64,000 bases of DNA from Rehmannia glutinosa (lineage: Eukaryota > Streptophyta > Magnoliopsida > Lamiales > Orobanchaceae). A program made the translations under genes and the position numbers. The stretch spans positions 124,001 through 188,000 of the forward strand of contig JABTTQ020001804.1 of the NCBI GenBank assembly GCA_016081115.2, in the 5' to 3' direction. Of the stretch, positions 58,501-64,000 are shown in pieces (the first letter of the stretch is position 1; each line of letters begins with the position of its first letter). The notes below the pieces were generated by a model. It had not been told where the DNA came from. It saw nothing but the letters and a program-made list of their open reading frames with translations, and did not search any database.

Positions 58501-59306
58501 TGTTAAAATGGTGACAAAACCTAATACAATACCAAAAAAACAAATACTAATACCATGTTCCACCCAAAAGATTTCAACTTCTGAAGAACCACAGCAACTA
58601 GTTGACATTCAACTATTTCAACTAAAAATAAAGTAATTCAATAACCGGATTGCAAGTTTTTACCAAGGCAACAGCCCTAGTTCCAAGATTAGAGAGAAAG
58701 AAGTCAATCAACAAAATTTAGATCATTCTTACCAATGTCGCATTCGGTTCCAATGGCAAGGACAGTGGCGACATATTTAGTATCAGAGCCTCTCTTCTTC
58801 AACTTAACCTGAGTATAATGCTCCACCGAATGCGCATTTGTCAAAACCCTCCTCCCCTTAATCACAAACCCGCTACTGCTCGAACTATACTGACGTTTCC
58901 TCTGCCACGGCAAAGAGAAATTCGGCTCTGTGTGAACACAAAAAACCTTCACCACCGAGTCCATGGAGGGAAGAACCCTAGCCACAGCGCTTTCCTCATT
59001 AATCAACGGCGACACAAAACCGTTAGCCACAGGCTGAGCGGCAACGAGTCGAACTTGGTTGGAGGGAAGTTCAGAGTTGGGCATTCTCCGAGGGCGGCCC
59101 CGGCCGCGCCGACGTTCGTGGTGGTGAGGAGAAGAGGTAGGAGAATCGGAGTTGATGAGCTCCACGTTGCTGACGGAGAACACCACGTCGTTCTCGGCGG
59201 CGGTTGTGGCCGGGGAATTGGTGGTGGTGTTGCTGTCCAGAACGGTGGTCTCTGTCCGAGTTTTGGGGCGGCCGCGCTTCCGCTTCAAACTGCCATCGGT
59301 GCACAT
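52558..59306 (-). CDS. DEG9: DEG9-type nuclear Deg/HtrA serine protease, nine exons
   Basis: Exons, 5' to 3': 58733-59306, 56494-56693, 56231-56411, 54853-55044, 54152-54383, 53457-53558, 53299-53349, 53077-53181, 52558-52656. All introns are GT-AG. The start MCTDGSLKRKRGRPK gives a product of about 578 residues if exon 5 is read in the family frame, close to plant DEG9. Two AT-hook-like basic motifs (KRKRGRPK about residue 8, RRGRGRPRR about 66) suit a nuclear location. The trypsin-like domain has His159 (NAHS), Asp190 (ECDIAL) and Ser268 (GNSGG). The PDZ-like regions follow (GVLIRRIDP, then IPPSYYIIAGFVFTTVSVPY). In Arabidopsis DEG9 is a nuclear/nucleolar protease linked to cytokinin and light signalling. 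Exon 5 is 232 nt, one base short of the expected phase, so the annotated sequence has a frameshift. Confidence 0.95.
52657..53076 (-). other. DEG9 intron 8 containing MITE copy 3
   Basis: Bounded by GTGGGC and TGCAG. It holds a third member of the TTAGGGATAATTAC family at about 52729-53014 (ends ATCGGATAACTATGAAACC and GTAATTACTCCTAATAG), which makes up most of the intron. Confidence 0.6.
54240..54262 (-). other. Apparent 1-nt frameshift in DEG9 exon 5
   Basis: Before this point the frame reads SLKFTVILETQ. After it, the conserved frame (KRLIPAH, then PPSYYIIAGFVFTTVSVPYL) is offset by one base. The minus-strand sequence here is ACTCAAAACGGCTC; the A run is one base shorter than the family frame needs. 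Read literally, translation leaves the family sequence near residue 426 and stops in exon 6, after about 480 residues, losing the C-terminal PDZ-like part. Confidence 0.8.
55045..56230 (-). other. DEG9 intron 3 (1186 bp)
   Basis: Starts GTATGATGAT and ends GGCAG. AT-rich with no recognised repeat or nested gene. The adjacent intron 2 (56412-56493) is only 82 bp. Confidence 0.8.
56694..58732 (-). other. DEG9 intron 1 (2039 bp)
   Basis: Starts GTAAGAATGATC and ends CTGCAG. At 58040-58640 it carries a repeat-like zone with many TTCGGTAT, GATATTCGGCAT and AACCG words, possibly a decayed hAT-type MITE, but no matching target duplication was found. Confidence 0.75.
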
Positions 59307-59337
59307 GGTTCAAACTGAATAGAAATCCCCGGGCAGC

Positions 59338-59423
59338 CGGGGGTAGGGAGTAGGGGGTAGGGGTAGGGGTAGGGGCTCGGGGGCGGGGGTTGGGGTTTGG
59401 GTTTGGAGTGGGGTGTGGGGGTT
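59338..59423 (+). promoter_or_regulatory. G-quadruplex-prone tract in the DEG9 5' leader
   Basis: More than ten G runs of three to five bases (GGGGTAGGGGTAGGGG, then GGGGGCGGGGGTTGGGG) lie 30-120 bases upstream of the ATG. They are on the template strand; the transcript side would be C-rich. It probably lies in the 5' UTR and could affect transcription. Confidence 0.6.
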
Positions 59424-59477
59424 GATGTGAACAGTGAAGACTAATGAAGACTGAAGAGGGACGAGGTTGTAGTCTCT

Positions 59478-59488
59478 TTTTTATATTT
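59478..59488 (-). promoter_or_regulatory. Putative TATA element of DEG9
   Basis: On the minus strand AAAAATATAAAAAAG lies about 170-180 bases upstream of the ATG, which would put transcription start near 59450. It is inferred from sequence and position only. Confidence 0.4.
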
Positions 59489-60290
59489 TTGGGAATAAAT
59501 GAGAAATCAAGAAAACAAATTATTGATATAAAAATCAGGGCTGATTGCTTGTGTTTTCATTAGTGAATAAAGTGTGGAAAAAAATTAAAAATGAAAGTTG
59601 GATGTATTGGGAAAAAATAATGAGCCTTTCCAAAAAAAAAGAAAAAATAATGATTGTGGTGATAGATGGAAATTCTTTTATAGATGTTGATTATTTGTGA
59701 ATATTTTTATTGAAATAATTCTATAAAGTATAATGCATAAACATAAAATAAAAATGAAAAATTGAATCACAAATAGCGATATGTATCTCATTTTATACAT
59801 TTTCTTACCAAGATTAAGAGAAAATAATTGGTGATAAATTAAAGAAATTACCAAAATTCTATATTTAGATAGGAAGGGGTAGAGAAACAAATAGTATGAT
59901 GACTTGATTAGGTATTGGAAGTGAGAGAATGAGAAAAGCGAGCTAATTTGGATTTTTTTTTTTAAAAAAAGATTTTTTTTGTAATAATTCTTTCCAAAAC
60001 AATCACATAAATTTTTCTCTCAAAAAGAAATTTGGTAAAAAAATAACGAGCAATCTCAGCCTAAAAGTTTTAAATTTGTTAAATTTACTGTTACGATATA
60101 TTTTGAGTGAAAAAATTTCTTTTATAAAATTGAAATCTTTTCAAACAACATGTTGTAATTATATTAGTAATCTGGATTAAATTACCAGATTTTGGCCACG
60201 CTTTGTTGTTGTCAAATAAAATAATTTTTTCAATTTTTATGAGTCGAGATAGATTAAAACTGACATAATATGTTAATGATCATGAAGCGT
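59489..60290. other. AT-rich intergenic DNA
   Basis: No gene or recognised repeat. The proximal part would be the DEG9 upstream promoter. Confidence 0.5.
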
Positions 60291-60299
60291 GTTTGAAGG

Positions 60300-60620
60300 A
60301 AAAATGGCAGCGCTCACTTATTATGGTAGATGGCACGATGACTCAAATGAAGATGGCATAATTAACTGTTATTCAAATGGTAGATGGCACGACCATCGTA
60401 TCATCCTGTCATCATACCATATGACAGGATCACACGATGACTCAAATGAAATGGCATGATGGTAAGATAACGACTAAACAAATGAGATGATCAATGGCAC
60501 GCTCATCTTACCATCTTGTCATCGTGCTATATGACATGATGATACGATGACTCAAGTGGGATGACATAATGGCACGATGATAATACCATGTTGTCATTGT
60601 TTTGTATGGGTTTAATGCGA
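60300..60620. repeat. Cluster of inverted and direct ATGGCACGATG repeats
   Basis: GATGACTCAA(A/G)TG occurs three times (about 60337, 60436, 60548), and ATGGCACGA words occur repeatedly. The latter are mixed with inverted segments such as ATCCTGTCATC / CATATGACAGGATC and CATCTTGTCATCGTGC / TATATGACATGATG. Non-coding; strong hairpin potential. Confidence 0.55.
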
Positions 60621-61403
60621 GAAAGGTAAATTGGGGTATATTGAGTAAATGAGATATGTTAAAAAATTGGGTAGGATGTAATGAGTGACTGAGTGTACTT
60701 AGAGGAAAAGGATGTGGGAATAGCGTAGGCCTGACCAAACAGAACCGGAAACGAAAGAGGAATCGGAACCGGAACCGGAACTTTGGTCCACGGTTCCTGG
60801 AACCGTTGACCGATTCCCGGTTCTGAACCGCGAAGGAACCGACCTCTATCGGTTCCGGTTCCTCCTTTGGAAGAAACGTGGAACCGGCGGTTCCACGGTT
60901 CCGGTTCCACGGTTTCGGTTCCACGGTTTCGATTCTACGGTTCCGAACCGTAGAACCGCCAGCTAATATATGTTTTGAATTTTTTTTAATATAATTATAT
61001 CATGTTGCCATTTTTTTATTTTTTAAAAAATGACCATTGCACCAATTGTCCATTTTGAGAGGCCTTAATACTTTGGCCTTGGAATTGGCCATTTGGCCTT
61101 GAAATTGGGGCTGCAACGTGCAGCCCCCAATTTTTCAATTTTTTTAATTTTTTTTGTTTTATTTTTTTGTTTTATTTTTCTATAAATACCCCTCTCCTAA
61201 TTAAGGCTAAGAAATTTCTCTCAATCTCTCTCTAATCTCTAATTCATTTGTCTATAACTTATTATTTGAAATTTTCTTCTTTTAAATTCTATAAATTACT
61301 TTCAAAAATATTACTTATATTAAATATTAAATTATCTATTTGATTTATAGTTTTATACTTCAATTCTTGTATTGTAAATTTAATATATATATATATATAT
61401 ATT

Positions 61404-63582
61404 ATGGCAAATTCATCCGAACCCCGTGATATCACTGGATTAAGCGACGAGGAGCAAGAGATCGAGCAATTATTTGAAACGCAAGAAAGTGTTGATCAAA
61501 TTCCAACAAGTGGTAAAAAACCTCGAGCTCCTAAATCCGACATGTTTGTTAAACATTTCAACAAAGTCAAGCTTCCATCCGGGGAAATCCGAGCAAAATG
61601 CAAATATTGTGAGGTGATTCTCATTTTTTTTTTATTTTTGTAATTTTATATTTTAAGTTTTTATTAAATATATACATTACTATTTTATTTTTATTATTTT
61701 TTAGACTTCTTATAAATTACAACAAGGAGGTGGGTATGGATCTTTAAAGAAGCACATGGGAAAAAACATCATGTGGAATTTGGATATGCTCCAACACAGA
61801 CTCAATTGCACGGGTATGTCGGATCTTCAAGTCTGGGTGGAGGTACGCAAAATCAACCCGGTTTATTTAAATATGATGATAGAGTATGGAGAGAAAATTT
61901 AGCTAAATTTGTATCTATAGAACATCTTTCGTTTAGTTTTGGAGAAAAACTAAGTTTTGAAGAACTTTGTCAATCTTCACTAAATCCCGCTACTAAACGT
62001 GTTCCTAGAACTTCTATCACACGTGAAACTAGAAAATTAGTAAAAAAAATGCTAAAACAAAATTAGTTAATGAATTTGGTTCTTTCGTTCAAAAAGTATC
62101 TATTTGTTCTGATATTTGGAGTGATCATTGGCGAACACATAGTTATATGGGTATTACATGTCATTGGATAGATAGTTCTTGGCATTTACAAAAACGATTA
62201 ATTGCTTATAGATTATTTGATGAAAGACATTTGAGAATATTGTTAATATGATAAATTTAATTTTGCAAGAATATAATTTAGTTGATAAAATATTTTCTAT
62301 TTCATTTGATAATGCTAGTTCAAATAATGCTAGTATTGAAGAACTTACTTCATTATGTCAACCATCTTTAGGGGGTAGATATTTCCATATTAGATGTATT
62401 TGTCACGTACTAAATTTATGTGTCCAAGATGGATTAACTTATTTAAACAAGCATATTCAACCAATTAGAAGCGCACTTCAATATTTGTGGGGCCATCCAA
62501 CAATTATGCACCAATGGGGTAAATATTGTAAAGCGAATAATAAAAGACCTAAAAGATTTCCTAGAGATGTACCAACACGTTGGAACTCAACATATGATTT
62601 ATTACATGCTTCGTTTGATTATAAGGAATTATTGTGTTCATTTTTTAACTCTTTGACTGTAGGAATTCATTTATATCCTTACCAATGGAATAAATGCGCT
62701 TCTTTATGTGAGATGCTAGGAGTTTTTTCCGAATCAACAAATTTATTATCCGGTGTTTATTATCCATCGCAAATCTAGTATTAATGAATTGTATTAATAT
62801 TGCTACCACTTTTAATGAATGCATAATCGATCCACTTTTACATGATTGTATTGAAAAATGAAATTGAAATGGTGTAAATATTTTCAAACTATCCTTAACT
62901 TTATTTAATTGCTTTTGTATTAGATCCCGGATGTAAATTAGATTTATTAGAAGACTTGTTAAATGTATATTATGATGCTTTATATCCGGATCTTGATCCA
63001 AGTCCAGGATAAACCTAAGTGTTAGACTAATTTTACTTCAAGTTAGACAAGGACTAAATGAATCGTATAATGAATATAGTTTAAAATTTAAAGGAGAAAC
63101 GAGTCAACAAGAAATACAACCTACATCTAGTACTTCAACCTAGGTTTAAAGAAATTTAACATAGCACAACGCTTAGTTAGGGAAAAAGTAAACGACCACG
63201 GAGTTCCTCAACTTCTAACATAGAACTTGAGAATTATTACACTACAAGTTTTGAATTTAGTGAATCGGATAATGATGATTTGGACATATTGCGGTGGTGG
63301 TCACAAAAAGTCAAAGTTATCCAATCCTTTCAATCATAGCCAAGGAGATTTTAGCATGTCCGTTTATTTGTGGCGGTAGAGCAAGCTTTTAGCTCGGTGG
63401 GAACATGTTGGACGAGCAAAGGTCGTGTTTGCATCCTCGACAACTTAGAAGCTCAATGTTTGTTGGCCGATTGGACTAGAGCGAAAAAACGGATACAAGG
63501 AATGGAAGCTCAATTAGATCTCAACGATAACTTTGACAATGAGGAAGGAACAATGTCCACTAGGAATGGAAAATGGGAGTGA
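61404..63582 (+). pseudogene. hAT transposase (BED finger, RICESLEEPER-like), broken
   Basis: Starts MANSSEPRDITGLSDEEQEI. The BED zinc finger begins MFVKHFNKVKLPSGEIRAKC KYCE, is split by a GT-AG intron (61615-61704) and continues SYKLQQGGGYGSLKKHMG. After a frameshift in an A run near 61763 follow RKLVKKM, SICSDIWSDHW (62098-62130, the conserved hAT D-containing block) and SISFDNASSNNASIEEL. Then RCICHVLNLCVQDGL and PRDVPTRWNSTYDLL are read. The C-terminal dimerisation region has AVEQAFSSVGTCWTSKGR and LEAQCLLADW (63371-63480). Stops near 62064 and 62776, plus further indels, make it inactive. Such proteins act as nuclear transposases; domesticated relatives include DAYSLEEPER and RICESLEEPER. 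Confidence 0.85.
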
Positions 63583-63854
63583 TTGAGCCACGCCACTCCA
63601 AAAAGGTAATAAGGGTAAAAGGTAAGTTTAACTACGTGGGCTTTGATTCCTCTATACCTTAAGAGGATACGTAGGCGACTTAATATTAATTATTCATATT
63701 AATTATTAATATTAAGTTCAAGCCCATTTTTATTTTCTTTTCTTTTTGTTCTATTTAATTTAAAGTCTTCCAATAATCTAAGATAATATTCTAAATTAGG
63801 TATTGAATTATATAGTGTTATATTAAACAAAAAAAATAAAAAATAAAAAGAAGA
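63583..63854 (+). other. 3' non-coding region of the hAT element
   Basis: Contains AAGAGGATACGTAGGC and an ATTAATTATT repeat. It separates the transposase end from the right sub-terminal repeats. Confidence 0.5.
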
Positions 63855-64000
63855 CGGTTCTACGGTTCCAGAACCGAAATGGAACCGTCGGAACCGGAAC
63901 CGGTGGTTCTGGAACCATCTTGGAACCGTCTGTTCAAGGTTTTGATTCGGTTCCATTATTATTTGGGCAAGAAATCGGCGGTTCGAAGCGTGGGAGGCCT

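Larger units (their letters stand above)
60726..64000 (+). mobile_element. hAT DNA transposon, nearly complete, decayed
   Basis: The left terminus is TAGGCCTGACC at 60726. Sub-terminal GGAACCG/CGGTTCC clusters lie at 60745-60958 and again at 63855-63985, flanking a broken BED-hAT transposase gene. The window ends GGGAGGCCT, whose reverse complement AGGCCTCCC matches the left end, so the right terminus appears to be cut off by a single base. The 8-bp left flank is GAATAGCG. Confidence 0.78.

Noticed and set aside
58040..58680. hAT-type MITE in DEG9 intron 1 (TAGAGGTG...CAGCCCTA ends)
   Set aside because: The flanking octamers TCAGTCAC and GTTCCAAG do not match, so the boundaries are not supported.
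58818..59318. 166-codon plus-strand ORF antisense to DEG9 exon 1
   Set aside because: A shadow of the GC-rich first exon; no homologous motif.
1..64000. CRISPR arrays, operons, riboswitches or organellar genes
   Set aside because: Tandem repeats here are microsatellites or minisatellites without spacer structure; the gene organisation is plant nuclear with introns.

Overview
This is nuclear DNA of a flowering plant, almost certainly a eudicot. The sequence is AT-rich and full of plant retrotransposons and DNA transposons. The one well-supported cellular gene, on the minus strand at 52.6-59.3 kb, has nine exons with GT-AG introns and encodes a DEG9-type Deg/HtrA serine protease. The species cannot be named from the sequence. 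I found no operons, tRNA or rRNA genes, CRISPR arrays or organellar genes.

Layout. 0.4-7.3 kb: a complete but mutationally dead Ty1/copia element (430-7261) with a perfect 5-bp target duplication. 7.3-8.9 kb: low-information DNA with a tRNA-derived SINE-like head. 8.9-21.6 kb: a full-length, decayed Athila-type Ty3/gypsy element on the minus strand, inserted in a member of an AT-rich repeat family; a related uninterrupted copy follows at 22.2-23.5 kb. 24.1-25.0 kb: a Myb/SANT-like pseudogene (minus) carrying a microsatellite, an 18-bp poly(A) insertion with an 11-bp duplication and, at its end, a 349-bp hAT-type MITE with a perfect 8-bp duplication. 25.6-27.0 kb: isolated exon-like segments (minus), two of them a phase-compatible coiled-coil pair. 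28.6-29.5 kb: a LINE fragment.

31.1-39.2 kb is a nested block: a copia-type LTR remnant, a CACTA (En/Spm) transposase-associated pseudogene with an embedded LRR-gene fragment, a second Athila-like relic with a nested solo LTR, and the CACTA 3' terminus (CTTGTAGTG at 39181). 40.2-41.0 kb has a small two-exon FAR1/MULE-related ORF. 41.7-44.4 kb is an unidentified minus-strand ORF split by a solo LTR, which itself carries a 701-bp retroposed insert. 44.4-52.5 kb holds MITEs, microsatellites and a 1.3-kb inverted-repeat element with a minisatellite core.

The DEG9 gene follows (52558-59306, minus). The exon structure is clear, but exon 5 is one base short of the expected frame, from either a sequencing error or a recent null mutation. 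From 60.7 kb to the window end lies a decayed hAT transposon with a BED zinc finger and a C-terminal dimerisation region; its right terminus appears to coincide with the last bases of the window.

I see no evidence for a new multi-gene system. The most informative signals are insertion archaeology (target duplications whose removal restores reading frames), GC-rich palindromic cassettes recurring in unrelated LTR elements, and the apparent DEG9 frameshift. All family calls come from reading motifs; no database search was possible.
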